From assembly GCF_023920225.1 (NCBI RefSeq), contig NZ_CP092587.1, forward strand, positions 2,294,001-2,358,000: 64,000 nt of DNA. The letters run 5' to 3'. Every line of letters begins with the position of its first letter. Positions within the stretch are counted from its first letter, which is position 1. The notes below the pieces were generated by a model that was not told the DNA's origin, ran no database searches, and saw nothing but the letters and a program-made list of their open reading frames with translations. This document shows positions 19,387-30,574 of this stretch, in pieces. The stretch is from Vibrio gazogenes (lineage in GTDB: Bacteria > Pseudomonadota > Gammaproteobacteria > Enterobacterales > Vibrionaceae). The position numbers were made by a program, and so were the translations under genes.

Positions 19387-22300
19387 ATGAAAAGAATGTT
19401 AATTAACGCAACTCAAAAAGAAGAGTTGCGTGTCGCGCTGGTCGATGGTCAGCGACTTTTCGATCTGGATATAGAAAGTCCTGGACACGAATCAAAAAAA
19501 GCTAATATTTACAAAGGAAAAATCACCAGAGTTGAGCCAAGTTTGGAAGCAGCATTTGTTGATTATGGTGCTGAAAGACACGGTTTCCTTCCTCTCAAAG
19601 AAGTGGCGAAAGAATATTTCCCAGCCGGATACACTTATCAAGGACGTCCTAGTATTAAGGAAGTTCTGAAAGAAGGTCAGGAAGTCATCGTTCAAATCGA
19701 GAAGGAAGAACGCGGTAGTAAAGGTGCTGCACTGACAACATTTGTCTCTCTGGCTGGTAGTTATTTGGTTCTGATGCCGAATAATCCTCGTGCCGGTGGG
19801 ATTTCCCGTCGTATCGAAGGCACAGAAAGAACTGAGTTGAAAGAAGCACTCAGTACACTCGAACTTCCTCAAGGTATGGGCCTGATTGTCCGTACCGCAG
19901 GTGTGGGCAAAAGTGCTGAAGAGTTAGAATGGGATTTAAATGTTCTGCTCAATCACTGGGGTGCGATTAAACAGGCTTCCGACTCTAATCCTGCACCCTT
20001 TCTGATCCATCAGGAAAGTAATGTTATTGCACGTGCAATTCGCGATTATCTACGTCGTGATATAGGCGAAATCTTGATCGATAGCAATACCATTTACGAA
20101 CGTGCACTAGAACATATTCGCCTCGTACGTCCCGACTTTGTTAATCGGGTGAAGAAGTATGAAGGTGAAGTGCCGCTATTCAGTCATTATCAAATCGAAA
20201 GCCAAATCGAATCCGCATTCCAGCGTGAAGTCCGTTTACCTTCCGGTGGCTCGATAGTTATCGATCCGACAGAAGCACTCACATCTATCGATATCAACTC
20301 TGCTCGTGCAACTAAGGGTGGCGATATCGAAGAGACAGCGCTGAATACCAATCTGGAAGCTGCTGAAGAAATCGCCCGTCAACTTCGATTACGAGATTTA
20401 GGTGGCCTTGTGGTCATCGACTTCATTGATATGACGCCGGTTCGTCATCAACGTGAAGTTGAGAATAAACTTCGAGAAGCCGTTCGTGTAGACCGTGCCC
20501 GAGTTCAGATTGGTCGCATCTCCAGATTCGGACTACTTGAAATGTCCAGACAACGCCTGAGTCCTTCTCTGGCAGAGGCAAGTCACCATATTTGTCCTCG
20601 TTGTTCTGGGACAGGCGTTGTTCGGGATAACGAATCTCTTGCACTCTCTGTGCTGCGATTGATTGAAGAAGAAGCACTGAAAGATAATACCTCACAGGTA
20701 CTTGCAGTTGTTCCTGTACCGATTGCATCTTATTTATTGAATGAGAAACGTCGCTCGATCAATCACATCGAGCGAATTCAAGATGCCAAAATCACCATCG
20801 TGCCGAATTCTGATATGGAAACACCTCATTTTGAGGTCATCCGAGTCAGAGAAGGTGAAGAACAGGAAATGCTGTCTTACCTCGTACCAAAACGAATGGA
20901 CAGCATTCGTGAGGCTGAAAATAAAGATGTTGTCGAACCTGAAGTGAAACAGCGACGAGTCGAAGAGCCTGTATTAAAAGGATTTGCTGCGCCAACGACA
21001 TCAGCGCCTCAACCTAAAGCGCCTCAGGCTCCAGCCCAAGATCAAGACACACAGAAGAAAAGTGAACCGAAAGAACCAACACAACCGGGGCTGTTCAGTC
21101 GCTTTATGAAAGGCTTGACGAACCTGTTCTCCGGTTCGGAGTCGGCCCAGCCAGAAAAATCGGTCACTGAGACAGAAAAACCAGAACAGGAACAACGTAC
21201 AGAGAACAGAAAACCTCGTCGTTCCCGTGAACGCAATTCTGAGCAACGTAGACGTCCACGTCAGCAATCTCAGGATAGCAACAAGTCCAAATCAGATAAT
21301 GCGGACTCAGCAGAAGTAAAACAGCAAACTTCTGATGAGAAGAAACCGACGAAGTCTCAGCCTCGTAAACCAAAACAGGAAAAGCAGGATAAGCGCGGGA
21401 ATAAAGATAAAAATTCTGCGACCAAGTTAGCCGAGGAAGGACAAAAAATTGCTCAGGATGCACAATCCGAAGCGAAGAAAGACCCGCGGGATACTCAAGA
21501 AAAAGCAGTGGTCGAGAAAGAGCGTCGCCAACGCCGCAAACTAACCAAACAGGTTCGTCTTCAGTCTCAATCGGCTGACGAAACGTTGGTAAGTCATGAG
21601 CGTGTGTCTGAACAGGATGCGTTGAACCAAGACGTTACCCCGGTGACTGTTAACGAACAGCCATCAGCATCACCTGTGCAGCCATCATCGGAAGAGATGC
21701 AACAGCATCAGACCTCGAATAATAATGATGCGAATGAAAACGCGAATACCGAAGAGCCTAAACAGCGCCGGAGTCGCCGTTCACCTCGCCATTTACGTGC
21801 AAATGGACAACGCCGTCGCAGAGGAAGAGAACGCAGACCAAACCCATTCCGCTTACGGAAAGGCGGTGTTGCATCTCCGGAAATGGCGATGGGCAAAGTG
21901 ATGCCAAGCTACGGTTTGATGAAGAAATCCACACCACAGACGCAAACGGTTAAACCCGAGCAATCACTGGCTCAGCCGGAAGCACCGGAACAACTCAGCG
22001 GCGTTGCATTCCCAGAAATGGCAATGGGTAAAGTGATCATTCGTTCCGCGACTGAATCCACAACACCGGAAATTGCTACATCAGAGAATGCACCGAAAGT
22101 GACAACAGAGAACACCGCTTCTGAAACTGTCAGTGTTCCTGAAGTCGCGAATGTTGTGACTCAAGATGCGGATCAAACTTCAAGCGAAACCGTAACCATA
22201 ACGGCAACAAGCACAGGCGATACACAACCATCCCCTGCGCCAGTTGAAACGGAAATCACCAGTGAAATCACTGCTGAACCAGCAGAACAGCAAGAAGTTC

Positions 22301-22566
22301 CGGAGAATAATAGCTCTCGTGAAATGCCAGAACAAACTCAGGAAAGCGTAGAGCAACCTGTACAGCCAGTACCAGCAAGCGTCATAGCAGTGAAAGGCCA
22401 TGCATTTTCACCAATGACAAAAGCTCCCGGAAGCGGCGAACTCATACAGGTTCTTCTTGAAGCAGCACCTTTGCGAGAACAACGCTATCCATTAAAAGGC
22501 GCTGGTAGTCATGCTGCAACCGACCATGCAAGTTCGGCAATGGCAAAACCACTACCGTTATCCTGA
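19387..22566 (+). CDS. rne: Ribonuclease E
   Basis: RNase E is the essential endonuclease that starts mRNA decay and processes rRNA and tRNA, and the scaffold of the degradosome. Residues 1-520 are the conserved catalytic half: S1 domain with [13 protein letters not shown], DNase I-like subdomain with Asp302 ([10 protein letters not shown]) and Asp345 (VVIDFIDM), and the zinc link CPRCSGTG (Cys403, Cys406). The rest is a disordered, charged scaffold with arginine-rich blocks ([13 protein letters not shown]) and a C-terminal [13 protein letters not shown] like the PNPase-binding end of E. coli. A motif PEMAMGKV occurs twice. Total 1059 aa. Confidence 0.97.
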   Translation: MKRMLINATQKEELRVALVDGQRLFDLDIESPGHESKKANIYKGKITRVEPSLEAAFVDYGAERHGFLPLKEVAKEYFPAGYTYQGRPSIKEVLKEGQEVIVQIEKEERGSKGAALTTFVSLAGSYLVLMPNNPRAGGISRRIEGTERTELKEALSTLELPQGMGLIVRTAGVGKSAEELEWDLNVLLNHWGAIKQASDSNPAPFLIHQESNVIARAIRDYLRRDIGEILIDSNTIYERALEHIRLVRPDFVNRVKKYEGEVPLFSHYQIESQIESAFQREVRLPSGGSIVIDPTEALTSIDINSARATKGGDIEETALNTNLEAAEEIARQLRLRDLGGLVVIDFIDMTPVRHQREVENKLREAVRVDRARVQIGRISRFGLLEMSRQRLSPSLAEASHHICPRCSGTGVVRDNESLALSVLRLIEEEALKDNTSQVLAVVPVPIASYLLNEKRRSINHIERIQDAKITIVPNSDMETPHFEVIRVREGEEQEMLSYLVPKRMDSIREAENKDVVEPEVKQRRVEEPVLKGFAAPTTSAPQPKAPQAPAQDQDTQKKSEPKEPTQPGLFSRFMKGLTNLFSGSESAQPEKSVTETEKPEQEQRTENRKPRRSRERNSEQRRRPRQQSQDSNKSKSDNADSAEVKQQTSDEKKPTKSQPRKPKQEKQDKRGNKDKNSATKLAEEGQKIAQDAQSEAKKDPRDTQEKAVVEKERRQRRKLTKQVRLQSQSADETLVSHERVSEQDALNQDVTPVTVNEQPSASPVQPSSEEMQQHQTSNNNDANENANTEEPKQRRSRRSPRHLRANGQRRRRGRERRPNPFRLRKGGVASPEMAMGKVMPSYGLMKKSTPQTQTVKPEQSLAQPEAPEQLSGVAFPEMAMGKVIIRSATESTTPEIATSENAPKVTTENTASETVSVPEVANVVTQDADQTSSETVTITATSTGDTQPSPAPVETEITSEITAEPAEQQEVPENNSSREMPEQTQESVEQPVQPVPASVIAVKGHAFSPMTKAPGSGELIQVLLEAAPLREQRYPLKGAGSHAATDHASSAMAKPLPLS

Positions 22567-22591
22567 ATCGCGTTACGTAAACATTCATCTT

Positions 22592-22621
22592 CAAAGAGCT
22601 GCACTTAGCAGCTCTTTTTTT
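22592..22621 (+). terminator. Terminator after rne
   Basis: AAGAGCTGC and GCAGCTCTT form a 9-bp stem with a 5-nt loop followed by T-run. Confidence 0.88.
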
Positions 22622-22901
22622 ATCGAATAACCATGATAGCTGACAGATAAACCCATTCAGTCATGGGACACCAACCAATCACCAATATACAGAATTGTTG
22701 ACCTCTATCACGTTTTTCTGTAGCATTCGCCAACTTATGCCCAAGTAAAACTCAGACCGAAATACCTTTCCAGTTATGAGAGCACTTGCGGTACATGAAC
22801 CCGACATACTTAGTTCATATTGCTTGGTTAGAATACTTAGATCAAACCTATAAGAGCTATATCGGTTTTTGTTCAGCCACTAACAGAAAACAATCATACT
22901 C

Positions 22902-24461
22902 ATGCTTGAATTCCCAAATCAATCAACATATTCAATTAAAAATGATGTCCTTTCCGGACTCACCGTCGCACTGGCATTGGTCCCTGAGGCCGTTGCTTTT
23001 GCATTTGTTGCAGGTGTTGACCCGATGGTCGGTCTTTATGCCGCATTCATTGTCGGTTTAATCACTGCTATTTTTGGCGGCCGTCCAGGGATGATTTCAG
23101 GTGCGACTGGTGCAATGGCTGTCGTCATGGTTAGTCTGGTCTCAGAACACGGCATCTCTTATTTGTTTGCCGCCATTCTATTGGCAGGCATTCTCCAAAT
23201 CAGTGCTGGTATATTCAAACTCGGAAAATTTATCCGAATTGTGCCCCATCCTGTCATGATCGGTTTCGTCAACGGACTTGCTATCGTTATCTTCCTCGCT
23301 CAGCTAGGACAGTTCAAAGTCCCATCGTTGAATGGCGTGATGACTTGGCTACCTTATGATCAGATGTTACTCATGTTAGGCCTTGTCGCTTTAACCATGG
23401 CAATTATCTTTTTCCTACCGAAGATAACAACTGCGATCCCCTCCTCTCTGGCGGCTATCATTGTCGTCACTTTACTGGTTCAGGGACTCGGTCTAGAAAC
23501 TCGTACCGTCGTTGACTTTCTACGCACCATGTCCGGGAATGATTCGGCAACGCTTGCAGGGACTCTCCCTTCATTCTCCGTACCGGATGTACCTTTTACA
23601 TTTGAAACACTAAAAATTATTCTGCCCTATTCTATCATCTTAGCGGCCGTCGGATTGATTGAGTCTTTGCTGACACTGACCGTACTGGATGAAATGACCA
23701 ATAGCCGCGGTCAGTCAAACCGTGAATGTATGGGCCAAGGTCTGGCAAACATCACCTGTTCATTCTTTGGTGCTATGGGCGGCTGTGCAATGATTGGTCA
23801 ATCGATGATTAACGTAAACTCCGGTGGCAGAGGACGTTTGTCCGGTGTTGTGGCTGCGGTCATGCTACTATGCTTCATTTTGTTTACGTCTTCACTCATT
23901 GAGATGATTCCATTGGCTGCGCTGGTCGGTGTTATGTTTATGGTCGTGATAGGAACATTTGAATGGGCAACCTTTAAACTTGCCAGAAGAGTACCAAAGA
24001 AAGATTTCTTCGTGATTGTACTCGTGACCATTGTTACCGTATTTACCGATTTAGCGATTGCTGTTGCTGTGGGAGTCATTACATCGGCACTGATGTTTGC
24101 GTGGGATCATGCAAAACACATTTATGCAACCAGTCATACCAACGAAGACGGTTCCAAAGAGTATAAAATCCATGGCCCTATTTTCTTTGGGTCTGTGGCG
24201 AACTTTCTCGAGCTATTTGATGCGCACAAGGACCCAAAACACGTGATCGTTGATTTCGGTCAATCACGCGTCACTGATCACTCTGCCATTGATGCAATTG
24301 AAACGCTTGCCGAGCGTTATGCAGCGGTTGGGAAAACCCTTCACTTACGTCACCTGAGTCAGGATTGTCGTAAGTTGCTTCATAAAGCCAGCAGCTTGAT
24401 AGAAACGAATGTGAAGGAAGACCCAACTTACAAAGTTGCAACCGACGTTCTCGCAGGGTAG
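22902..24461 (+). CDS. SulP-family anion transporter with STAS domain
   Basis: A 519-aa inner-membrane transporter of the SulP/SLC26 family. The N-terminal TM1-2 region ([20 protein letters not shown]) is typical, about 12 hydrophobic segments follow to residue 415, and a C-terminal STAS domain ([20 protein letters not shown]) ends the protein. Possible substrates are sulfate, bicarbonate or dicarboxylates; the sequence alone does not decide. It is a single gene with its own terminator. Confidence 0.88.
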   Translation: MLEFPNQSTYSIKNDVLSGLTVALALVPEAVAFAFVAGVDPMVGLYAAFIVGLITAIFGGRPGMISGATGAMAVVMVSLVSEHGISYLFAAILLAGILQISAGIFKLGKFIRIVPHPVMIGFVNGLAIVIFLAQLGQFKVPSLNGVMTWLPYDQMLLMLGLVALTMAIIFFLPKITTAIPSSLAAIIVVTLLVQGLGLETRTVVDFLRTMSGNDSATLAGTLPSFSVPDVPFTFETLKIILPYSIILAAVGLIESLLTLTVLDEMTNSRGQSNRECMGQGLANITCSFFGAMGGCAMIGQSMINVNSGGRGRLSGVVAAVMLLCFILFTSSLIEMIPLAALVGVMFMVVIGTFEWATFKLARRVPKKDFFVIVLVTIVTVFTDLAIAVAVGVITSALMFAWDHAKHIYATSHTNEDGSKEYKIHGPIFFGSVANFLELFDAHKDPKHVIVDFGQSRVTDHSAIDAIETLAERYAAVGKTLHLRHLSQDCRKLLHKASSLIETNVKEDPTYKVATDVLAG

Positions 24462-24495
24462 AGCAAATACTATTGTCTCAATACTAACGCGATTG

Positions 24496-24534
24496 AAAAG
24501 CCGTTGTTTCATTCCAGAAACAACGGCTTTTTCT
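24496..24534 (+). terminator. Terminator after the SulP gene
   Basis: AAAAGCCGTTGTTTC and GAAACAACGGCTTTT form a perfect 15-bp stem followed by T-rich sequence. Confidence 0.9.
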
Positions 24535-24652
24535 TATCTATCACTGCCTTATCATCACATTCTTATTTATAAATGAGTTGTATTGAACCGTCATTGTCTC
24601 GCATGAGCGTCCAACTTCCGCCTTAGAACCGATGACATTAGAAATATCTGCA

Positions 24653-24686
24653 CATAAAAAAATGCCCCGACCAAAGGTCGGGGCAT
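24653..24686 (-). terminator. Terminator after adhE
   Basis: ATGCCCCGACC and GGTCGGGGCAT form an 11-bp stem with a 3-nt loop, and on the minus strand seven T follow. Confidence 0.9.
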
Positions 24687-24708
24687 CGTTTATATAGAAT
24701 GAATGCAA

Positions 24709-27420
24709 TTAAGCTTCAGACTTCTCTTTTTTCGCTGTCCGTTTTTTTGGAGTTTCTGCAGCAGCTTCTTGATCCGCTTTCTTCTTGATAACGGTTGTGC
24801 CTTCAACAGTCTCACCTTCAACATAAGCGTGACCATAATAAGAGGCCAATAATACCTCTTTCAGCTCGCTGATTAACGGGTAACGAGGGTTTGCACCTGT
24901 ACACTGGTCATCAAAAGCCTGAACAGACAAATCATCCAGTTTAGCAAGGAAATCAGCTTCGTTAATCCCTGCAGACTGAATAGACAGTGGGATATCAAGG
25001 TTATGTTTCAGTTCTTCCAACCAACCCAATAAACGTTCAATCTTCTGCGCGGTACGGTCGCCGGCTTGAGACAGACCCAAATGGTCGGCAATCTCAGCAT
25101 AACGACGACGAGCCTGAGGGCGGTCATATTGAGAGAATGCAGTTTGCTTGGTTGGATTGTCATTCGCGTTATAACGCACAACGTTCGCAATTAATAAGGC
25201 ATTCGCCAAACCGTGAGGTACGTGGAATTCTGCACCGAGTTTATGCGCCATTGAGTGACATACACCTAAGAAAGCGTTGGCAAATGCAATCCCAGCAATT
25301 GTTGCTGCATTGTGCACTTTTTCACGAGCAATCGGATCATTCGCCCCATTGGCATAGCTTGATGGCAGATACTCTTTCAACATCTTCAGCGCTTGTAAAG
25401 CCTGACCATCTGAGTATTCGTTAGCAAGGACAGAAACATAAGCTTCCAATGCGTGAGTCACTGCATCATAACCACCAAACGCAGTAAGAGACTTCGGCAT
25501 GTTCATCACCAGATTCGCATCAACGATTGCCATATTTGGCGTCAGTTCGTAGTCAGCAAGTGGGTATTTAGCGCCGGTCTTGTCATCTGTTACAACCGCA
25601 AACGGTGTCACTTCAGAACCAGTACCAGATGTGGTAGTGATACATACCAATTCAGCTTTTTGACCCATTTTAGGGAATTTGTAGATACGTTTACGGATAT
25701 CCATAAAGCGCATCGCCAACTCTGCAAAATGAGTTTCCGGATGTTCATACATCACCCACATGATCTTCGCAGCATCCATTGGAGAACCGCCACCCAGCGC
25801 CAAAATCACATCAGGTTGATAGCTCGCCATTTGTGCGGCGCCTTTTTCTACAACAGAGAGTGTCGGATCTGCTTCAACATCAAAGAATGTCTGAACTTCC
25901 ATGCCTTGAGCTTTCAGTAGGCTCACAACATCGTCAGCATAACCATTGTTGAATAAGAAACGGTCTGTCACTAGGAATGCACGTTTTTTACCTTCAAGGT
26001 CGCCCAGTGCGATAGGCAGACTACCACGACGGAAATAGATAGACTTAGGTAATTTATGCCACAACATGTTTTCAGCTCGCTTAGCAACAATTTTCTTGTT
26101 GATCAAGTGTTTAGGTCCAACGTTTTCTGAGATGGAGTTACCACCCCAAGAACCACAACCCAGTGTTAAAGATGGTGCCACATTAAAGTTGTACAGGTCA
26201 CCGATACCACCATGAGTTGTTGGAATGTTTACCAGAATACGAGCTGTTTTTAACCGGTCACCGAAGTAACGGATACGATCTTTATTCACATCCTGATTGG
26301 TATACAAACCAGATGTATGACCGATACCACCGATTTCTACCATTTTCACCGCTTGGTCTACTGCATTTTCAAAAGAACTTGCACGGAACATACCCAACGT
26401 TGGCGATAATTTTTCATGAGCAAACTCATCATCGTAAGACACCTCACCGATACCTTCACCGACAAGAATCTTTGTATCTGCGGGAACACTCACGCCTGCC
26501 ATTTCGGCAATCGCTGTTGCTGGTTGACCAACGATTTTAGCATTCAGCGCACCATCGATAAGCAGCACTTTACGAACTTTGTCTGCATCAGACTTGCTCA
26601 ATACATGGGCTTTATGCGTTGCAAAACGCTCTTTAACTTCGTCATAAACTTCATCCATAACAATGACAGCTTGCTCAGAAGCACACACAACACCATTGTC
26701 AAATGTTTTTGACATCAGAACAGAAGCGACTGCACGCTTGATATCAGCAGTTTCATCAATCACAACAGGTACGTTACCGGCACCAACACCGATTGCTGGT
26801 TTACCAGAAGAGTAAGCAGCCTTAACCATGCCCGGTCCACCCGTTGCAAGAATCAGTGCAATTCCTTCATGCTTCATCAGTGCATTCGATAACTCAACAG
26901 ATGGCTGATCAATCCAGCCGATGATGTCTTTCGGTGCACCCGCAGCAACCGCTGCATCAAGTACAAGTTTCGCTGCATCATTGGTTGAATTCTTAGCACG
27001 AGGGTGAGGCGAAAAGATAATACCGTTACGAGTTTTTAGAGAAATCAGAGATTTAAAGATCGCTGTAGAAGTCGGGTTTGTTGTTGGGACAATACCGCAG
27101 ATAATGCCGACAGGCTCTGCAATTGTCATTGTTCCCATGTTTTCGTCTTCTTCCAATACCCCGCAGGTTTTGTCATCTTTGTACTTGTTATAAATGTATT
27201 CTGATGCAAAGTGGTTTTTGATCACTTTATCTTCAACAATCCCCATACCAGACTCATCCACGGCTTGTTGGGCCAGAGGGATACGAGCTTGGTTTGCGGC
27301 TAGTGATGCTGCACGGAAAATTTTGTCAACTTGCTCCTGAGAGTAAGTTGCAAATTCTGCTTGGGCAGCTTGCACACGCGCAACAAGAGCATTTAGTTCC
27401 GCCATATTTGTTACAGGCAT
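24709..27420 (-). CDS. adhE: Bifunctional aldehyde-alcohol dehydrogenase
   Basis: AdhE reduces acetyl-CoA to acetaldehyde and then ethanol during fermentation, regenerating NAD+. Residues about 1-440 are the aldehyde dehydrogenase domain with the catalytic cysteine in NGVVCASEQAV. Residues about 450-870 are the iron alcohol dehydrogenase with GGGSPMDAAK and the metal-binding stretch GVCHSMAHKLGAEFHVPHG. At 903 aa it is about 12 residues longer than E. coli AdhE, because of a lysine- and alanine-rich C-terminal tail. Family members form long helical filaments (spirosomes). Confidence 0.96.
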   Translation of the reverse strand: MPVTNMAELNALVARVQAAQAEFATYSQEQVDKIFRAASLAANQARIPLAQQAVDESGMGIVEDKVIKNHFASEYIYNKYKDDKTCGVLEEDENMGTMTIAEPVGIICGIVPTTNPTSTAIFKSLISLKTRNGIIFSPHPRAKNSTNDAAKLVLDAAVAAGAPKDIIGWIDQPSVELSNALMKHEGIALILATGGPGMVKAAYSSGKPAIGVGAGNVPVVIDETADIKRAVASVLMSKTFDNGVVCASEQAVIVMDEVYDEVKERFATHKAHVLSKSDADKVRKVLLIDGALNAKIVGQPATAIAEMAGVSVPADTKILVGEGIGEVSYDDEFAHEKLSPTLGMFRASSFENAVDQAVKMVEIGGIGHTSGLYTNQDVNKDRIRYFGDRLKTARILVNIPTTHGGIGDLYNFNVAPSLTLGCGSWGGNSISENVGPKHLINKKIVAKRAENMLWHKLPKSIYFRRGSLPIALGDLEGKKRAFLVTDRFLFNNGYADDVVSLLKAQGMEVQTFFDVEADPTLSVVEKGAAQMASYQPDVILALGGGSPMDAAKIMWVMYEHPETHFAELAMRFMDIRKRIYKFPKMGQKAELVCITTTSGTGSEVTPFAVVTDDKTGAKYPLADYELTPNMAIVDANLVMNMPKSLTAFGGYDAVTHALEAYVSVLANEYSDGQALQALKMLKEYLPSSYANGANDPIAREKVHNAATIAGIAFANAFLGVCHSMAHKLGAEFHVPHGLANALLIANVVRYNANDNPTKQTAFSQYDRPQARRRYAEIADHLGLSQAGDRTAQKIERLLGWLEELKHNLDIPLSIQSAGINEADFLAKLDDLSVQAFDDQCTGANPRYPLISELKEVLLASYYGHAYVEGETVEGTTVIKKKADQEAAAETPKKRTAKKEKSEA

Positions 27421-28047
27421 AGTGAATCTCCTAAAATTAAAAAAATGTTAAAAACTTTTTATTAAGACTGTCACCCGGTCTAAACGGTCAAAATCCAGAT
27501 TTTCCTCAGAAACACACTTAGTAAATAGCTTTCATCTCTGAGTATAATCTTTCAGTATTTGAAAACATTGACCCAGATCAGTTCTAAAAAACAATTCCTT
27601 CACTTGTCGAAATATTACCCTAAAAACATATAACTCAATGAAATTAATACAAAAATAAATAAAGAGACCGGTTTCATAAAGAAATACTATCGAAGCATAA
27701 AATAAAAAAACTACAATTTTATGTAATAAATTTTCATGGCAATACCACATAGAAAGAACTAATCCGTCATTTTCGTGCTACTGGTAATTATATAGGCCAT
27801 GGTTGAGAACACCATTTTTAAACTCTCTTTTTTACAATATCCCTACATGTGAGACACAAAACAGCCCACAGTTCTAAACACTTGTTCTGATTATATCCAA
27901 TGTAAAAGGTTCCATTCCGATGCTATCCCATGACACCAACGCAAAAATCATTGAATAGATGACATCTCATTCATATCACGGGATAATCATTACTCGTATG
28001 TCGAATTGACGAACGATATTGCAGGATTTTCAACGGACGGGAAAGCG
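27421..28047. other. AT-rich intergenic region upstream of adhE and the ion channel
   Basis: More than 600 bases separate the divergent adhE and channel genes. It should contain both promoters and the redox-responsive control of adhE. I found no clean gene and no confident operator by eye. Confidence 0.5.
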
Positions 28048-28902
28048 ATGACTGAACCTTCAATAAAAACAAATCTTTATGTCATTATTTTCGGGACACA
28101 TACTCGGGCAGGAAAAGTGTTTGATCTCTGTCTGATTGCGATAATAGTGAGTTCCCTATTGGTTTTAATTCTGGAGTCAATTCCGGAAGTGAATGCCCAA
28201 TGGCACCAACAACTCCGTTACTTTGAGTATGGCTTCACCATACTATTTACAGCGGAATATCTCGTCCGACTCTATTGCTCTCCTCATCCCAAAGCCTATG
28301 CGAAAAGTTTTTACGGAATTGTTGATTTACTCGCAATTCTACCCACGTATATCTCGCTACTCTTTCCGACCATTTCATTTATGGCTGTGATCAGGCTGAT
28401 CCGAGTGATGAGAATTTTCAGGATTCTCAAGCTGGTTCGTTATCTACAAGATTCCAATCTCCTGATGCGTTCGCTCTTCATGGCACGTCGGAAAATTTTC
28501 ATCTTCTTTAGCTCCGTTTCAATCCTAGTTACGATTTTCGGCGTGTTGATTTATGTTATTGAGGGGCCAGAGCATGGATTCTCAAGTATTCCGAAATGTA
28601 TCTACTGGGCAATCGTCACCATTACAACGGTCGGGTATGGGGATCTGGTACCTCAAACACCGCTTGGTCAAGGACTTGCTTCACTTACGATGCTATTAGG
28701 TTACTCAATTATCGCAGTCCCGACAGGCATTATTACCGCGGAGCTAAGTAAAGAGATGAACATTCATCGTCAATTGGTCAAATGCCCGAACTGTTCCCAA
28801 ACCGGGCATGATAGTGATGCGCTGTTCTGTAAACACTGTGGCAGCCAGTTAGCCGATCCGGATAAACGCGTCGTATCCGGAAAGTCCTCGTCACACGGAT
28901 AA
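28048..28902 (+). CDS. Voltage-gated-type potassium channel with zinc ribbon tail
   Basis: An ion transporter of six-helix type, 284 aa from the ATG at 28048. A charged S4-like helix (RLIRVMRIFRILKLVRYL) precedes the pore loop, which has the potassium selectivity filter TTVGYGD. After the last helix a C-terminal zinc ribbon is formed by two CxxC pairs (CPNCSQTG and CKHCG). A TTG start at 28006 would add 14 residues. The channel is probably a K+ channel of the inner membrane; the role of the ribbon is unknown. Confidence 0.88.
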   Translation: MTEPSIKTNLYVIIFGTHTRAGKVFDLCLIAIIVSSLLVLILESIPEVNAQWHQQLRYFEYGFTILFTAEYLVRLYCSPHPKAYAKSFYGIVDLLAILPTYISLLFPTISFMAVIRLIRVMRIFRILKLVRYLQDSNLLMRSLFMARRKIFIFFSSVSILVTIFGVLIYVIEGPEHGFSSIPKCIYWAIVTITTVGYGDLVPQTPLGQGLASLTMLLGYSIIAVPTGIITAELSKEMNIHRQLVKCPNCSQTGHDSDALFCKHCGSQLADPDKRVVSGKSSSHG

Positions 28903-28934
28903 AAAAAGAGTGCACCCTGTGCACTCTTTTTTTT
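28901..28934 (+). terminator. Terminator after the ion channel
   Basis: GAGTGCA and TGCACTC form the stem core, flanked by A-run and T-run, so it could act in both directions. Confidence 0.85.
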
Positions 28935-28982
28935 GACCAAAACAACCACAAAATATCACATTGTGATCATTGATTGACGCCT

Positions 28983-30095
28983 TTACTTTTCGTTCAGAAT
29001 GATTCGTAAAGTACGACGCAATGGTTCTGCCGCGCCCCACAATAGCTGGTCACCGACAGTAAATGCATTGAGGAAATCATCCCCCATTGACATTTTACGT
29101 AAACGTCCCACAGGAACAGATAATGTTCCAGTCACTTTGGTCGGTGTCAGTTCCTGAGCGGTAATATCACGCTCATTCGGAATCACTTTCACCCAGTCAT
29201 TGTGAGAGGCGATAATCTCTTCGATTTCGTCCATTGGCACGTTCTGCTTTAATTTAATCGTCAGCGCCTGAGAATGACAACGCATAGCACCGATACGCAC
29301 GCAAGTACCATCAATCGGAATCGGAGAACCTTGCAGATCGAGAATCTTGTTCGCTTCAGCACCGGCTTTCCATTCTTCTTTACTTTGTCCGTTGTCACGT
29401 TTCACATCAATCCATGGAATCAATGAGCCAGCCAACGGCGCACCAAAGTTATCACTTGGGAAAGAGCTTGAACGCATCGTTTCGACAACCTTGCGGTCAA
29501 TATCAAGAATAGAACTGGCAGGATTCGCCAGCTCAGAGCTGACACAATCGTTAATCACACCCATCTGTGAAATCAGCTCACGCATGTTCTGCGCTCCGGC
29601 ACCGGATGCAGCCTGATATGTCATGGCACTCATCCATTCCACCAGACCTTTCTCAAACAATCCGCCTAAGCCCATAAGCATAAGACTCACGGTACAGTTT
29701 CCACCGACGTAGGTCTTGGTTCCTGCATGAATGGCTTGTTGAATATGCTTCAGATTGACCGGATCAAGTGTAATGATCGCCTCATCAGCCATCCGTAATG
29801 TTGAAGCTGCATCAATCCAGTAACCCTTCCAACCGGCATTTCTGAGTTGCGGGTACACTTTTTCAGTATATCCACCACCCTGGCATGTAATAACAGCGTC
29901 CAACTGTTTCAAGCTTTCAACATCAAAAGCATCTTGCAGTAACCCGGCCTCTTTGCCGTAATCAGGTGCGGCAATACCAACCTGTGAAGTACTGTAAAAT
30001 ACAGGCTCGATATCATTGAAGTCACCTTCTTCGACCATCCGCTGCATCAGTACAGAACCGACCATACCACGCCACCCGACTAAACCTACTCTCAT
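28983..30095 (-). CDS. asd: Aspartate-semialdehyde dehydrogenase
   Basis: Asd makes aspartate semialdehyde, the branch point to lysine/diaminopimelate, threonine and methionine. The N-terminal [17 protein letters not shown] binds NADP, and [12 protein letters not shown] holds the catalytic cysteine. The 370-aa length matches the E. coli-type enzyme. It is a single gene; Vibrio genomes often carry a second asd of another type, so essentiality cannot be assumed. Confidence 0.95.
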   Translation of the reverse strand: MRVGLVGWRGMVGSVLMQRMVEEGDFNDIEPVFYSTSQVGIAAPDYGKEAGLLQDAFDVESLKQLDAVITCQGGGYTEKVYPQLRNAGWKGYWIDAASTLRMADEAIITLDPVNLKHIQQAIHAGTKTYVGGNCTVSLMLMGLGGLFEKGLVEWMSAMTYQAASGAGAQNMRELISQMGVINDCVSSELANPASSILDIDRKVVETMRSSSFPSDNFGAPLAGSLIPWIDVKRDNGQSKEEWKAGAEANKILDLQGSPIPIDGTCVRIGAMRCHSQALTIKLKQNVPMDEIEEIIASHNDWVKVIPNERDITAQELTPTKVTGTLSVPVGRLRKMSMGDDFLNAFTVGDQLLWGAAEPLRRTLRIILNEK

Positions 30096-30203
30096 TGCAC
30101 AAACTCTCCATGTGTTTCTGATTCAAATCTAATCCACCATCTATAAGCGGTTCAGAACGAAATCTCAAGATCAATTTGGATTTTCTCGACAATTTTTCCT
30201 ATT

Positions 30204-30468
30204 TATACCCAAATGACCTCAAGATGCAGTTTCAGCGAGAATCACTGGGCTCAGAGGCAAGGCAGAGATTTGAGTCATAGCCATTCTATGGCGAGAATCT
30301 CTAACACAGTCTCTGAGTTCAGTGAACTCGCCCTTCGGGAGTGCTTCAATCGGCGCCTTTCTGCGTCAAATGCCATTGAAATGGGAAGGCCATTCCTGCC
30401 GACATTTTCCTTGAATGACGCCGATTGAAGACACTCTGAATCCTGCATCTTGAGGTTACTTGGGTATA
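30204..30468. repeat. MITE-like element with 26-bp terminal inverted repeats
   Basis: A 265-bp unit upstream of asd is bounded by TATACCCAAATGACCTCAAG... and its inverted copy, matching at 24 of 26 positions. The interior is rich in smaller inverted repeats (for example CAATCGGCG and CGCCGATTG). It codes for nothing convincing. Similar TATACCCAA-ended repeats are, as far as I recall, dispersed in marine gammaproteobacteria; copy number cannot be judged here. Confidence 0.7.
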
Positions 30469-30533
30469 TTACTGAAATCTGCATATTTAGTCGGATAACT
30501 GACAAAAACCATCATTTCATTTCAAAAAAATGG

Positions 30534-30556
30534 CGCTCCTAAGAGCGCCATATCAA
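30534..30556 (-). terminator. Terminator after ompK
   Basis: ATGGCGCTC and GAGCGCCAT form a 9-bp stem, with T-rich sequence on the minus strand side (CATTTTTTTG). Confidence 0.8.
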
Positions 30557-30574
30557 TCCATTGCTTTGTCACAA

